Positions 9,696-17,824 of a DNA stretch of 64,000 bases are shown here, one piece after another. This DNA comes from Chelativorans sp. YIM 93263 (GTDB lineage: Bacteria > Pseudomonadota > Alphaproteobacteria > Rhizobiales > Rhizobiaceae), in contig NZ_JAKCWP010000001.1 in assembly GCF_028767125.1 (NCBI RefSeq), forward strand, positions 372,001 to 436,000. Direction: 5' to 3'. How positions within the stretch are numbered: position 1 is the first letter of the stretch; the number at the start of each line of letters is the position of its first letter. Position numbers and translations under genes: made by a program. The notes below the pieces were generated by a model. The model was not told where the DNA came from, made no database searches, and was given only the letters and a program-made list of their open reading frames with translations.

Positions 9696-10880
9696 ATGTC
9701 TTGTATGCCACTTGCTCTCTATGCCCTCACAGCCGGCGCCTTCGGAATCGGCATTACCGAATTCGTCATCATGGGCCTGCTCCTGGAAGTCAGCGTCGAT
9801 CTCGGCGTCTCCATCTCGGCGGCAGGATTGCTGATCACCGGCTACGCGCTCGGTGTCGTGGCGGGCGCGCCGTTGCTTGGCGCACTAACCGGCCGCTGGC
9901 GGCGCAAGACCCTGCTCATGGCGCTGATGGTCGTTTTCACTCTCGGCAACCTCGCTTGTGCGCTCGCCCCCGACTACTGGACACTGATGGCGGCGCGCGT
10001 GCTGACCGCGTTCGCGCACGCTTCCTTCTTCGGCATCGGCTCTGTGGTGGCCACCGGCCTCGTCGCGTCGCACCGCAAGGCCTCTGCAATCGCCATCATG
10101 TTCACGGGCCTGACCGTCGCCAACATTCTCGGCGTGCCCTTCGGCACCTGGCTCGGCCAGGCCTTCGGCTGGCGCGCCACCTTTTGGGCGGTGACACTCA
10201 TCGGGATTGTCGCGCTGCTGATAATCGCACTGCTCGTGCCATCCGAGGGAAAATCCGAGCCGGATGAGCGCTCCGGAAACACCCTCGCGGTTCTGGCGCG
10301 CCCGCAGGTGCTGCTCGGATTGTTGACCACCGTTCTGAGCTGGATCGGCGTGTTCGCCGCCTTCACCTATATCGCGCCGATTCTGACCCAGGTCACCGGT
10401 TATCCGGAAGCTGCAGTCTCACCCATTCTGCTGGTCTTCGGTGGCGGTCTCATCGCCGGCAACCTCATCGGCGGCCGGCTTGCCGACCGCTGGCTGGTTC
10501 CCTCGGTGCTCGGGACGCTTGTCGCTCTTTCCGCCGCCCTCCTCTTTCTCGGCTTTACGCTTGATAGTCCGGTGCTTTCCGTCATCGCCGTCGGCCTGTT
10601 TGGCGCGGCAGCGTTTTCCACCGTTCCGCCGTTACAAATGTGGGTTCTGGGGAAGGCAGAGGGAGCGGGCCAGGGGCTTGCCTCGAGCTTTAACATTGCC
10701 GCCTTCAATTTGGGCAACGCCATTGGCGCCTGGGTCGGCGGCGTGGTCATCGATCACGGTCCGGGACTTGCTGCGCTACCCTTGGTGGCGGGGTTCATAC
10801 CGCTCGCCGCGATAGCGGTCGTCCTGGCGAGCATCCGCCATGAACGCGTCGCGGCTCTGGCGCCCCGCGGCTGCGCATAA
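9696..10880 (+). CDS. MFS transporter, DHA1 (AraJ/YdhP-like) efflux family
   Basis: The product is 394 aa with about twelve membrane helices. The N-terminus MPLALYALTAGAFGIGITEF and the loop LTGRWRRKTLLM (the MFS motif A region between helices 2 and 3) are typical of the DHA1 drug or sugar efflux group. Such proteins export small molecules by proton antiport; the substrate is not predictable. The ATG at 9696 or the ATG three codons later could be used. No strong SD is visible, so the start is uncertain. Divergence from the LysR gene suggests LysR control. The aldo/keto reductase gene starts 35 bp downstream and may be co-transcribed. Confidence 0.88.
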   Translation: MSCMPLALYALTAGAFGIGITEFVIMGLLLEVSVDLGVSISAAGLLITGYALGVVAGAPLLGALTGRWRRKTLLMALMVVFTLGNLACALAPDYWTLMAARVLTAFAHASFFGIGSVVATGLVASHRKASAIAIMFTGLTVANILGVPFGTWLGQAFGWRATFWAVTLIGIVALLIIALLVPSEGKSEPDERSGNTLAVLARPQVLLGLLTTVLSWIGVFAAFTYIAPILTQVTGYPEAAVSPILLVFGGGLIAGNLIGGRLADRWLVPSVLGTLVALSAALLFLGFTLDSPVLSVIAVGLFGAAAFSTVPPLQMWVLGKAEGAGQGLASSFNIAAFNLGNAIGAWVGGVVIDHGPGLAALPLVAGFIPLAAIAVVLASIRHERVAALAPRGCA

Positions 10881-10915
10881 ACTTTCGCTAACAATCACGC
10901 AGATGGAGAAACGAC

Positions 10916-11950
10916 ATGGAATATCGACGTCTCGGCGCCTCCGGCCTGAAAGTACCCCAGCTTAGTTTCGGAACCGGAACATTCGGCGGCACTGGCCCGC
11001 TATTTGGCGCTTGGGGGACAACCGATATTGTTGAAGCCCGCCGCTTGCTAGATATATGCTTGGAGGCAGGAGTAAACCTGTTCGATACCGCGGACGTCTA
11101 CTCCCACGGCGCCTCGGAAGAAGTGCTCGGCGGGGCAATCAAGGGGCGCCGGGCAGACTTGCTTGTTTCAACCAAGATGACATTACCAATGGGCGACGGG
11201 CCGAACGATGCCGGTTCGTCCCGGTCACGTCTGGTGAAGTCCGTGGAAGATGCGCTGCGTCGACTCGGCACGGATTACATAGATCTTTTCCAGCTTCATG
11301 CCTTCGATGCAGGCACGCCGATTGAAGAGGTGCTTTCTACGCTCGACATGCTCGTGCGCGACGGCAAGATCCGTTATGTCGGCGTTTCCAACTTTTCCGG
11401 CTGGCAGCTCATGAAGTCGCTTGCAACGGCTGAGCGTCATGGCTGGCCGCGCTATGTGGCGCACCAAGTCTACTACTCGCTTGTTGGTCGTGACTACGAA
11501 TGGGAGTTGATGCCGCTTGGCCTCGATCAGAACGTTAGCGCTCTCGTATGGAGTCCGCTCGGATGGGGAAGGTTGACCGGCAAGATCCGCCGCGGCTCCC
11601 CTCTTCCTGAAGGCAGCCGCCTGCATGACACTGCCGACTTCGGGCCGCCAGTGGACGAAAATCAGCTGTACCAGATCGTCGATATGCTGGAGATTATTGC
11701 GGAAGAAGTCGATAAAAGCGTCCCCCAGGTTGCCCTGAACTGGCTCCTGCAGCGGCCGACAGTGTCATCCGTAATTATTGGCGCCCGCAACGAAAAACAG
11801 CTTCGGGACAACCTGGGCGCGGTCGGATGGAATTTATCTGTCGAGCAAACGGCTAGGCTGGACAACGCCAGTGCGGTCACTTCGCCTTATCCATATTTCC
11901 CGTATCGTCGGCAGGAAGGCTTTGCGCGCATCAATCCGCCCGCCGTCTAA
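10916..11950 (+). CDS. Aldo/keto reductase
   Basis: The 344-aa product is a TIM-barrel NADPH-dependent aldo/keto reductase. The catalytic tetrad is visible: Asp and Tyr in NLFDTADVYSHG (about residues 55-66), Lys in LLVSTKM (about 85) and His in FQLHAFD (about 125). The C-terminal cofactor region SSVIIGARNEKQLRDN is also clear. It resembles the Tas/YghZ/PdxI-like group, with unknown physiological substrate. A GGAG SD (TGGAGAAACG) lies before the ATG. Its position just after the MFS exporter suggests a shared detoxification or export role, an inference from context only. Confidence 0.9.
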   Translation: MEYRRLGASGLKVPQLSFGTGTFGGTGPLFGAWGTTDIVEARRLLDICLEAGVNLFDTADVYSHGASEEVLGGAIKGRRADLLVSTKMTLPMGDGPNDAGSSRSRLVKSVEDALRRLGTDYIDLFQLHAFDAGTPIEEVLSTLDMLVRDGKIRYVGVSNFSGWQLMKSLATAERHGWPRYVAHQVYYSLVGRDYEWELMPLGLDQNVSALVWSPLGWGRLTGKIRRGSPLPEGSRLHDTADFGPPVDENQLYQIVDMLEIIAEEVDKSVPQVALNWLLQRPTVSSVIIGARNEKQLRDNLGAVGWNLSVEQTARLDNASAVTSPYPYFPYRRQEGFARINPPAV

Positions 11951-12006
11951 AATCGACCGTCACCTTGCCCACGCGGCAATCCGGCACTCTGGATGGCCGT
12001 ATCAGA

Positions 12007-12279
12007 TCAATGCAGCACAAGCTCGCCAGTGACACTCCGCCACTCCCCGGAACTGACGAGATGACGGTGAGCATAGGTGACGGAATGCAGAGGCCCGTCG
12101 AGCTCCTCCCGCCAGAACGTGATGAAGCCTTTGAGAGCCGGAAATTCCGGCGCGAGATCGTACTGCTGCCAGAGAAAGGTTTGCAGCAGATGCGGATGGT
12201 CAGGCATATGATAGAGCACCTGAGCCGTGGTCAGGCCGTAGCCCTGCAACATGAGTTCAGTTTCGCGCGTATTGCTCAT
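12007..12279 (-). CDS. usg: Usg family protein
   Basis: The 90-aa product matches the short alphaproteobacterial Usg family, named for its occurrence upstream of or within trp gene clusters. Recognisable blocks are GYGLTTAQVLYHMPDHPHLLQTF and a tryptophan-rich centre (FLWQQYDLAPEFP, FITFWREEL). No catalytic residues or membrane segments are evident, and its function is unknown. No trp genes are in the window, so its neighbours do not help here. Confidence 0.88.
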   Translation of the reverse strand: MSNTRETELMLQGYGLTTAQVLYHMPDHPHLLQTFLWQQYDLAPEFPALKGFITFWREELDGPLHSVTYAHRHLVSSGEWRSVTGELVLH

Positions 12280-12543
12280 CTTGACCCTTTCAATGATCCA
12301 CAGACGCGATTTTGCCGCGCGCCTGCACGGTCACGCAACAGGATAACGCCCAATTTTTAAAAAAGTTACTTCGAAAACAGCATGTTAGCAGCAATAGAGG
12401 TGTGCTGCTGATGGTTGTCGGAAGGCCTTCCATCGTCTAATATTGCCGGCATTGACAAAGTGCTATCAAGCGCGCAAAGCCGGGCGCTATCGCTCAATAC
12501 GCCGGAGTTTTCGGCCCGGCGGCACCTATCCGGAGGAGGTAAA
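12280..12543. promoter_or_regulatory. Divergent usg/acs intergenic region
   Basis: There is no gene in these 264 bp. It must contain the divergent promoters of usg and acs. An AGCAGCA/TGCTGCT inverted repeat lies at about 12388-12412. A TTGACA at about 12453 could be a -35 element for acs, although no good -10 follows at the usual distance. GGAGGAGG just before the acs ATG is a strong ribosome binding site. Confidence 0.4.
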
Positions 12544-14499
12544 ATGTCCGACGTGCATGTTCATCCTGTCAAACCGGCGTGGAAAGAGCGCGCGCTGATC
12601 GATAGTGACACATATGAGAGGTGGTACAAGGACAGCATCGAGAATCCGGAGACGTTCTGGGCCGAGCATGGCAAGCGCATCGACTGGTTCGAGCCCTTTA
12701 CCAAAGTGAAGAACACTACGTTCGAGGGGGATGTCTCGATCAGATGGTTCGAGGACGGGGTCACGAACGTCGCCTATAACTGTATTGACCGCCACCTGAA
12801 GAATCGCGGAGACCAGGCCGCGATCATCTGGGAGGGCGACGACCCCGCCGATGACAAGACGATCACCTACAACGAACTTTACGAGCATGTCTGCCGGCTC
12901 GCCAATGTTCTGAAATCGAACGGCGTCAAGAAGGGTGACCGGATCACCATCTACATGCCGATGATTCCGGAGGCCGCCTACGCGATGCTCGCCTGCACGC
13001 GCATCGGTGCCATCCATTCCGTCGTCTTCGGCGGCTTTTCACCCGATGCCCTGGCCGGCCGTATCGAGGATTGCCGGTCGGACTTTGTCATCACGGCGGA
13101 CGAGGGCGTGCGCGGCGGGAAGAAGATTCCGTTGAAGGAAAACACGGACAAGGCCATCGCGATTGCTGAAAGGGCGGGCGCCAAGGTGCGCCACATCCTG
13201 GTGGTCCGTCACACGGGCGGTAGCGTCGATTGGGTCGAAGGCCGCGATCTTTGGTATCACGAGCAGGTCGAGGCGGCGCAGCCCGAATGCGAGCCGGAGA
13301 AGATGAATGCGGAAGATCCGCTGTTCATCCTCTACACGTCGGGCTCTACGGGCAAGCCCAAGGGCGTCCTGCATACCACCGGCGGCTATCTGGTCTACGT
13401 TTCGATGACGCACCAGTATGTCTTCGACTATCACGACGGGGACATCTACTGGTGTGCGGCCGATGTAGGCTGGGTGACCGGCCACAGCTACATCGTTTAC
13501 GGCCCGCTGGCCAACGGGGCTGTTACGATGATGTATGAGGGCGTGCCGAATTATCCGGACGCTTCCCGTATCTGGCAGGTGGTGGACAAGCACAAGGTCA
13601 ACATCCTTTATACCGCGCCGACCGCCATTCGCGCGCTGATGGGCGCCGGCGAGCAGTTCGTGAAGAAGACCTCACGTGACTCACTGCGAATTCTCGGATC
13701 GGTCGGCGAGCCGATCAATCCGGAGGCCTGGGAATGGTACTACAGGGTCGTGGGTGAGGAGCGCTGCTCGGTCGTCGATACCTGGTGGCAGACGGAAACC
13801 GGCGGCATCATGATTACGCCGCTGCCCGGCGCCATTGACCTCAAGGCGGGCTCTGCGACTCGGCCATTCTTCGGGGTCCAGCCACAGCTCGTCGACAATG
13901 ACGGCAAGCCTATCGAAGGCGCCGGGGCCGGCAATTTGTGCATAACAGACTCCTGGCCGGGTCAAATGCGCACGGTCTACGGCGATCATGAACGTTTCGT
14001 GCAGACCTACTTCTCCAGCTATAAGGGCAAATATTTCTCCGGAGACGGCTGCCGGCGCGATGAGGACGGTTATTACTGGATCACGGGCCGCGTCGACGAC
14101 GTGATCAACGTCTCCGGTCACCGTCTCGGAACAGCGGAAGTGGAATCGGCTCTCGTCGCTCATCCTAAGGTCTCCGAGGCGGCCGTCGTCGGCTACCCGC
14201 ACGATCTCAAGGGCCAGGGCATTTATTGCTACGTTACCCTGATGGCGGGCGAGCAAGGCTCCGCGGATCTCCAGAAGGAGCTCGTGAGCCACGTCCGCGA
14301 GGAAATCGGCCCGATTGCGACGCCGGACAAGCTGCAGTTCACGCCCAGCCTGCCCAAGACGCGTTCGGGCAAGATCATGCGACGCATCCTGCGCAAGATA
14401 GCCGAAGATGATTTCGAGGCGCTCGGCGACACCTCGACGCTGGCCGACCCGGCGGTTGTGGAGGATTTGATCGAGAACCGGCAGAATAAGAAAGGCTGA
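12544..14499 (+). CDS. acs: Acetyl-CoA synthetase (AMP-forming)
   Basis: The 651-aa product activates acetate to acetyl-CoA through acetyl-AMP. The ANL-superfamily signature [11 protein letters not shown] is near residues 262-272, the WWQTETGG acetate-pocket motif follows near 415, and the C-terminal hinge and catalytic lysine lie in [11 protein letters not shown] near 602-612. That lysine is the usual target of regulatory protein acetylation. The length matches Acs (about 650 aa). The ATG at 12544 is chosen for its SD (GGAGGAGG) and the typical MSDVHVHPV start; the open frame runs 43 codons further upstream without support. Confidence 0.97.
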   Translation: MSDVHVHPVKPAWKERALIDSDTYERWYKDSIENPETFWAEHGKRIDWFEPFTKVKNTTFEGDVSIRWFEDGVTNVAYNCIDRHLKNRGDQAAIIWEGDDPADDKTITYNELYEHVCRLANVLKSNGVKKGDRITIYMPMIPEAAYAMLACTRIGAIHSVVFGGFSPDALAGRIEDCRSDFVITADEGVRGGKKIPLKENTDKAIAIAERAGAKVRHILVVRHTGGSVDWVEGRDLWYHEQVEAAQPECEPEKMNAEDPLFILYTSGSTGKPKGVLHTTGGYLVYVSMTHQYVFDYHDGDIYWCAADVGWVTGHSYIVYGPLANGAVTMMYEGVPNYPDASRIWQVVDKHKVNILYTAPTAIRALMGAGEQFVKKTSRDSLRILGSVGEPINPEAWEWYYRVVGEERCSVVDTWWQTETGGIMITPLPGAIDLKAGSATRPFFGVQPQLVDNDGKPIEGAGAGNLCITDSWPGQMRTVYGDHERFVQTYFSSYKGKYFSGDGCRRDEDGYYWITGRVDDVINVSGHRLGTAEVESALVAHPKVSEAAVVGYPHDLKGQGIYCYVTLMAGEQGSADLQKELVSHVREEIGPIATPDKLQFTPSLPKTRSGKIMRRILRKIAEDDFEALGDTSTLADPAVVEDLIENRQNKKG

Positions 14500-14570
14500 A
14501 TGCCCTTGCATGTGGCTCCAGTAGCGGCCACATTGGGTACATGTGCAACGAAACGAAAGGAGGTGATCCA

Positions 14571-14639
14571 ATGTCGAGTGAATTCAGTTCCAGCGTGGCC
14601 TCGGTGGATTGCCTTTTCCGGGAGCAGCCTCTCGGCTAA
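14571..14639 (+). CDS. Mini-ORF (22 aa) with an extreme Shine-Dalgarno leader
   Basis: The ORF encodes MSSEFSSSVASVDCLFREQP followed by LG and a stop. I do not recognise the peptide. What marks it is the leader: the 16 bases GAAAGGAGGTGATCCA at 14555-14570 are complementary to the 16S rRNA 3' end as I recall it for rhizobia, and end directly at the ATG. The AGGAGG core is seven bases from the start, the ideal distance. Upstream, ATGTGGC/GCCACAT can form a hairpin (about 14510-14533). A second frame of 25 codons begins four bases after the stop (14644-14721) and ends inside the loop of the terminator at 14709-14737. The unit could be a leader peptide gene or a small RNA that titrates ribosomes. 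Translation is inferred, not shown. Confidence 0.6.
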   Translation: MSSEFSSSVASVDCLFREQPLG

Positions 14640-14708
14640 GTGCATGAAGCGCGGCTGTGGCGCCGGTGCGCCAACGCCACTTGGCCGCGCCAGGAACGAA
14701 GACACGGA

Positions 14709-14737
14709 GGGCCGCCCCTAGAGGGGCGGCCCTTTTT
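14709..14737 (+). terminator. Strong intrinsic terminator after the mini-ORF
   Basis: A perfect 10-bp GC-rich stem (GGGCCGCCCC / GGGGCGGCCC) with a TAGA loop is followed by TTTTTGTT. It closes the short transcript that carries the 22-codon ORF, and also acs if they are read together. Confidence 0.92.
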
Positions 14738-14799
14738 GTTCGGATAGTCTCACCTTGAAGAGAAAACCGCTTTACACCGTGGGAGCGGGTAGGTGAAAT

Positions 14800-15342
14800 C
14801 TATTGAAGGTCCTGATTGATAGTCTCAAACAGACCCTCATAGTCGACGACTAGCCCGTCTTCGTCCAGGCTCAGATCCGCCTCGAAACCTTTGGCCACGC
14901 CGAGATCGATATATCGCCACCGGCCTTCGCCAAGGGGCTGATAACGCTGACGGGAGCATGACAATTGCAGCGAAGGAAGATCCACGTATAGCGCGGTCAA
15001 CTCGCCTGAGCCCCTCAACCGGCGTATTGCCAGGGAATTGCAAAAGGGTGTCGCCGACAGATCGATCTCGTCGCAGGCCGCTAGTTCGGCGGCTTCTTGT
15101 CCGTCGACGAGCCATCCACCGGAAGTGCGTTCGATCTTCATCTCTTGCAAGGTTGGATGAGACAAGCGCAATACAAGCTGGCGCGTGCGCCAATGTTCGT
15201 CGAGTGACCAGACATAGGACAAGCCGAAAGGATCGGCACCCGCATGCACGACTGTCGCGACGGCGCGAAATCCGTCAACCTCCGGCATGATCTGAAAAAC
15301 CTCCAGACCAGGCTCGTCCAACCGACGCCACTTTCGTTCCAT
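14800..15342 (-). CDS. Putative glycolipid-binding domain protein
   Basis: The 180-aa product matches the putative glycolipid-binding family (PF06475) by its overall pattern: MERKWRRLDEPGLE at the start, a W-rich strand region (YVWSLDEHWRTRQL), and the C-terminal RYQPLGEGRWRY segment. There is no signal peptide or membrane helix, so it is probably cytoplasmic. The ATG at 15342 has GAGGGGAGAG about seven bases upstream. The gene is 46 bp downstream of the WYL regulator on the same strand, so it may be the last gene of that unit. The biochemical function is unknown. Confidence 0.82.
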   Translation of the reverse strand: MERKWRRLDEPGLEVFQIMPEVDGFRAVATVVHAGADPFGLSYVWSLDEHWRTRQLVLRLSHPTLQEMKIERTSGGWLVDGQEAAELAACDEIDLSATPFCNSLAIRRLRGSGELTALYVDLPSLQLSCSRQRYQPLGEGRWRYIDLGVAKGFEADLSLDEDGLVVDYEGLFETINQDLQ

Positions 15343-15387
15343 CAGCACTCTCCCCTCAATCGAGCGGCCTACCCACAGCAGACGGGG

Positions 15388-16092
15388 TTACTCATGCCCG
15401 TTCCCCAATCCCTCGCGCAACTCAACCCGCCGATAAAAATCGGCCAACTGCTTGCCGCGCTCCGGCTTGAAGGTTCGGCCGGCATCCTCCATGACCGTAA
15501 TCCTATCGATCCGAAAGGTACGAAAGTCATTGCGCAACTCGCACCACGCAACAAGGGTCCAAACCTTGCCCCAGAACCACAGCCCGAGCGGCCGCACGTT
15601 CCGCTTGGTCGCGCTGCCCGCCTCGTCACGATAGTTAAGCGTTAAGACCCGGCGCTGTTCCGTGGCCTGCTCCAGCGCGTCGATGGCCTGCCGGTCGGCC
15701 TCGTTGATGACCCAGTCCGGCGTATGAATCTCGGTTCGCGAAATGCGTTCGCGCTCGCTTTCGGGCAGCACAGTACCGATCTTGATCAGCGCTTCCTGTG
15801 CTGCGCGCGCCATGGTGGCCCCGCCAAAGGCGCGCACCATACGCGCCCCGGCGACGAGCGCGACGATTTCATCACGCGTGAACATGAGCGGAGGCAGCTC
15901 GAAGCCTTCGCGCATCAAGTATCCGACACCTGCTTCGCCATCGACTGGCACGCCCGTCGATTGAAGATCGGCGATGTCGCGATAGATGGTGCGTTCTGAA
16001 ACTTCGAGCCGCTCCGAAAGCAGCCGCGCAGTAACCAGCCGGCCGCCACGCAAGTGCTGTACAATCTGAAAAAGTCGGTCCGCGCGCCGCAT
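15388..16092 (-). CDS. YafY-type WYL-domain transcriptional regulator
   Basis: The 234-aa product has an N-terminal HTH_11 (DeoR-like) winged helix (ARLLSERLEVSERTIYRDI, about residues 22-40) and a central and C-terminal WYL domain (about 135-220). Such proteins bind small ligands or nucleic acid through the WYL fold and often control adjacent genes. It starts 12 bp after the VOC gene on the same strand, so the two form an operon. A 10-bp perfect dyad containing TGACA-N6-TGTCA precedes that operon, and a second copy precedes the DUF1127 gene. This makes the protein the obvious candidate for binding them, though that is inference. Confidence 0.92.
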   Translation of the reverse strand: MRRADRLFQIVQHLRGGRLVTARLLSERLEVSERTIYRDIADLQSTGVPVDGEAGVGYLMREGFELPPLMFTRDEIVALVAGARMVRAFGGATMARAAQEALIKIGTVLPESERERISRTEIHTPDWVINEADRQAIDALEQATEQRRVLTLNYRDEAGSATKRNVRPLGLWFWGKVWTLVAWCELRNDFRTFRIDRITVMEDAGRTFKPERGKQLADFYRRVELREGLGNGHE

Positions 16093-16104
16093 GGTGCTTG
16101 CTCC

Positions 16105-16464
16105 TCACGCAAACAGTCCAATGCTGTTGCCGCCAGGGTCGAATCGTCCTGCAGAAATCGTTATGATGGAGGATACGACTTTTCCACCATTTTCCTCCAC
16201 CCAATTCATAGCATCATCGAGCGGTGCCGGAGCAGCAAGGTGCACCGTGTTCCCCGTGCCTTCGGGCGCGGGTTTCCCAGGATGAATATGACCGGTGCCC
16301 CCCGTCTTACTATCTTTCACGGCGAACAACGCCATGGGATTCGGCGCGTTCTCGTCGGCAAGCTCGTTCTGCGGCACAGCGCCGTAGAGTTTCTTGGACC
16401 TGTTTCTACCCGTCGCCGGGATCTCAAACCATGCGGCTGCATGCCCAGGCGCAAAATGCGACAT
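16105..16464 (-). CDS. VOC (glyoxalase/bleomycin resistance) superfamily protein, shortened
   Basis: The 119-aa product matches the VOC superfamily: AAWFEIPATGRNRSKKLYGAV at the start, a middle strand with GTGHIHPG, and NSIGLFA at the end. Compared with typical members, which read something like EYGFIALVTDTEGNTIGLHS near the end, this copy goes straight from TISAGRF to DPGGNSIGLFA. A strand of several residues appears to be missing, so metal-binding geometry may be altered. The start at 16464 is set by AAGGAG with about nine bases spacing. It is the first gene of a unit with the WYL regulator. The substrate is unknown. Confidence 0.82.
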   Translation of the reverse strand: MSHFAPGHAAAWFEIPATGRNRSKKLYGAVPQNELADENAPNPMALFAVKDSKTGGTGHIHPGKPAPEGTGNTVHLAAPAPLDDAMNWVEENGGKVVSSIITISAGRFDPGGNSIGLFA

Positions 16465-16506
16465 ACGCTGGCTCCTTATCCAGAACAAGAGCAAGGATGC
16501 CACACT

Positions 16507-16532
16507 GCTCCTGACACCACTATGTCAGGAGC
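16507..16532. promoter_or_regulatory. 10-bp dyad (TGACA-N6-TGTCA core) upstream of the VOC/WYL operon
   Basis: The arms GCTCCTGACA and TGTCAGGAGC are perfect reverse complements around a six-base centre. The core TGACA-N6-TGTCA at 16512-16527 begins 48 bases from the VOC start codon at 16464. No T-tract follows, so it is more likely an operator than a terminator. The neighbouring WYL regulator is the natural candidate protein. Confidence 0.6.
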
Positions 16533-16637
16533 AGGAGCGGGATGCTCGAAAAGGAGAGCTCGCCATATTCGCGCGCAAACAGGGTACGCATCTGGATAAT
16601 CGCATCACTCGGGCCCGGCAAAGCGCGTTTATGCCTT

Positions 16638-16799
16638 TCAGCGTCCGCGTGCCCTTCCGCCCGGCTCCCATCCAATATCTTTCTGCAGGCCTGGCGGCAA
16701 TTCGCTCATGATTCGTTCGCCCACTCTGCGGCGCCGATTTTTGTGGAATGCCAACACCCAACCTTTCAGCGCATGCGTAGCTGAAACAGGAAAAGTCAT
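16638..16799 (-). CDS. DUF1127 small protein (53 aa)
   Basis: The 53-aa product has the DUF1127 pattern: a short aromatic-basic segment (GWVLAFHKNRRRRVGERI) followed by ELPPGLQKDIGWEPGG, which is the familiar arginine-rich helix and LxDIG motif. Members are small, basic, stress-responsive proteins; some bind RNA or tune phosphate and carbon metabolism in alphaproteobacteria. The SD GGAGG stands eight bases before the ATG, but it can be paired in an 8-bp hairpin. A dyad copy of the VOC-operon operator precedes it. The gene lies between the VOC unit and an SDR gene, all on the minus strand. Confidence 0.85.
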   Translation of the reverse strand: MTFPVSATHALKGWVLAFHKNRRRRVGERIMSELPPGLQKDIGWEPGGRARGR

Positions 16800-16804
16800 A
16801 TCCT

Positions 16805-16830
16805 ATCCTCCGACGAAATTGCCGGAGGAT
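16805..16830 (-). promoter_or_regulatory. Hairpin that can hide the DUF1127 ribosome binding site
   Basis: The arms ATCCTCCG and CGGAGGAT are perfect complements with a ten-base loop. On the transcript the 3' arm contains the GGAGG of the DUF1127 Shine-Dalgarno sequence, so a folded 5' leader would block ribosome binding. This could be an RNA thermometer or a site for an antisense RNA or protein, or it could be incidental. Confidence 0.5.
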
Positions 16831-16845
16831 CATCTCACAGGGCCA

Positions 16846-16861
16846 TGACAGCGTGCTGTCA
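16846..16861. promoter_or_regulatory. Second TGACA-N6-TGTCA dyad, upstream of the DUF1127 gene
   Basis: TGACAGC and GCTGTCA are reverse-complement arms around a two-base centre. The half-sites and spacing are the same as in the dyad at 16512-16527. It begins 47 bases before the DUF1127 ATG (16799), nearly the same offset as the first copy from the VOC start. The shared flank is also CC before TGACA on the coding strand. Confidence 0.6.
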
Positions 16862-16877
16862 GGACGTCCCGCATTTC

Positions 16878-17669
16878 CTACTCTTCCGATGGCACATCGA
16901 CTGTATAGTTGAGTGGCAGGCGTCCGCCATCGGCATAGATCGTCTGGCCGGTGATATAGCTGGCATCATCCGAGGCCAGGAACGCGGCGATGGAAGCGAT
17001 TTCCTGCGGGTCGCCGATACGGCCCATCGGCGTGCGCGACAGAATACGGTTCCGGGCGGCGGGATCCGCATTCACGCTCGCCAGCATGTCGGTCATGATG
17101 GAACCCGGCCCGATCGCGTTCACGCGAATCCCGTGCGGTGCAAGGGAGAGCGCCATGGTTTTCGTCAGCTGGTTCACACCACCTTTCGACACCGAATAAG
17201 GCACCTGATTGGCGATGGCGAAGACCGCATTGATTGAGGACATGTTGATGATGGCGCCCGCCGGCCCGCCATTGTCCACCTTTTCCTTCATGTAACGGGC
17301 GACCGCTTGGCCGACCAGGAACGTCCCCTTCAGATTGACCTGAAGCACACGGTCGAAATCCTCTTCCTTGAGGTCCAGGAAGTCCGCCCCGTGCACGATC
17401 CCTGCATTATTGACGAGTACATCGATATCCCCCAGCAGGTTGATGGTGGATGCGACGAGATTGTGCACGTCGAGGCTTTTCCCGACATCCGCCTTGACGA
17501 AACGGACATCACCCAGCTTCTCCAGATCCGAGGCTGCCTTTTCGCCCTTCTCTGCATTGATATCTGCGGCCACGACGCGCATGCCCTCGCGCAGGAAGCG
17601 CTCGGCAACGGCATAACCGATCCCTGTCGCTGCGCCGGTTACGATCGCGGTTTTTCCGTCCAGTGCCAT
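16878..17669 (-). CDS. Short-chain dehydrogenase/reductase (classical SDR)
   Basis: The 263-aa product is a classical SDR with TGAATGIG as the cofactor-binding glycine motif (about 11-18), NNAGI near 88, the catalytic Ser in NMSSINAVF, and YSVSK as the YxxxK pair near 160. The Asp in VVAADIN after strand 2 suggests NAD(H) preference. It resembles glucose/3-oxoacyl reductase-type members; the substrate is unknown. It runs toward the DUF1127 gene, 78 bp away. An inverted repeat lies just upstream of its start. Confidence 0.9.
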   Translation of the reverse strand: MALDGKTAIVTGAATGIGYAVAERFLREGMRVVAADINAEKGEKAASDLEKLGDVRFVKADVGKSLDVHNLVASTINLLGDIDVLVNNAGIVHGADFLDLKEEDFDRVLQVNLKGTFLVGQAVARYMKEKVDNGGPAGAIINMSSINAVFAIANQVPYSVSKGGVNQLTKTMALSLAPHGIRVNAIGPGSIMTDMLASVNADPAARNRILSRTPMGRIGDPQEIASIAAFLASDDASYITGQTIYADGGRLPLNYTVDVPSEE

Positions 17670-17681
17670 GTCTCACCTCAC

Positions 17682-17703
17682 CAGTTTCGTTGATCGGAAA
17701 CTG
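17682..17703. promoter_or_regulatory. 7-bp inverted repeat before the SDR start
   Basis: CAGTTTC and GAAACTG face each other across eight bases, ending 13 bp from the SDR start codon. It could be an operator or the base of a leader hairpin. There is no regulator nearby to assign to it. Confidence 0.3.
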
Positions 17704-17824
17704 AGCCGACGCCCCGACGAGGTCAAGGCCGCGAACACCTTTTCCGTAGAAAGCGCAAGGCAGAGACTTTGACAGGGGACGGGAAATTCGCCAAACCGAT
17801 GAAAAGATACATCCTCGGTGGGCC

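Noticed and set aside
14644-14721. A 25-codon frame after the 22-codon mini-ORF
   Set aside because: It has no ribosome binding site, and its stop lies in the loop of a terminator. Coupled translation is possible but unproven, so it is not listed as a gene.
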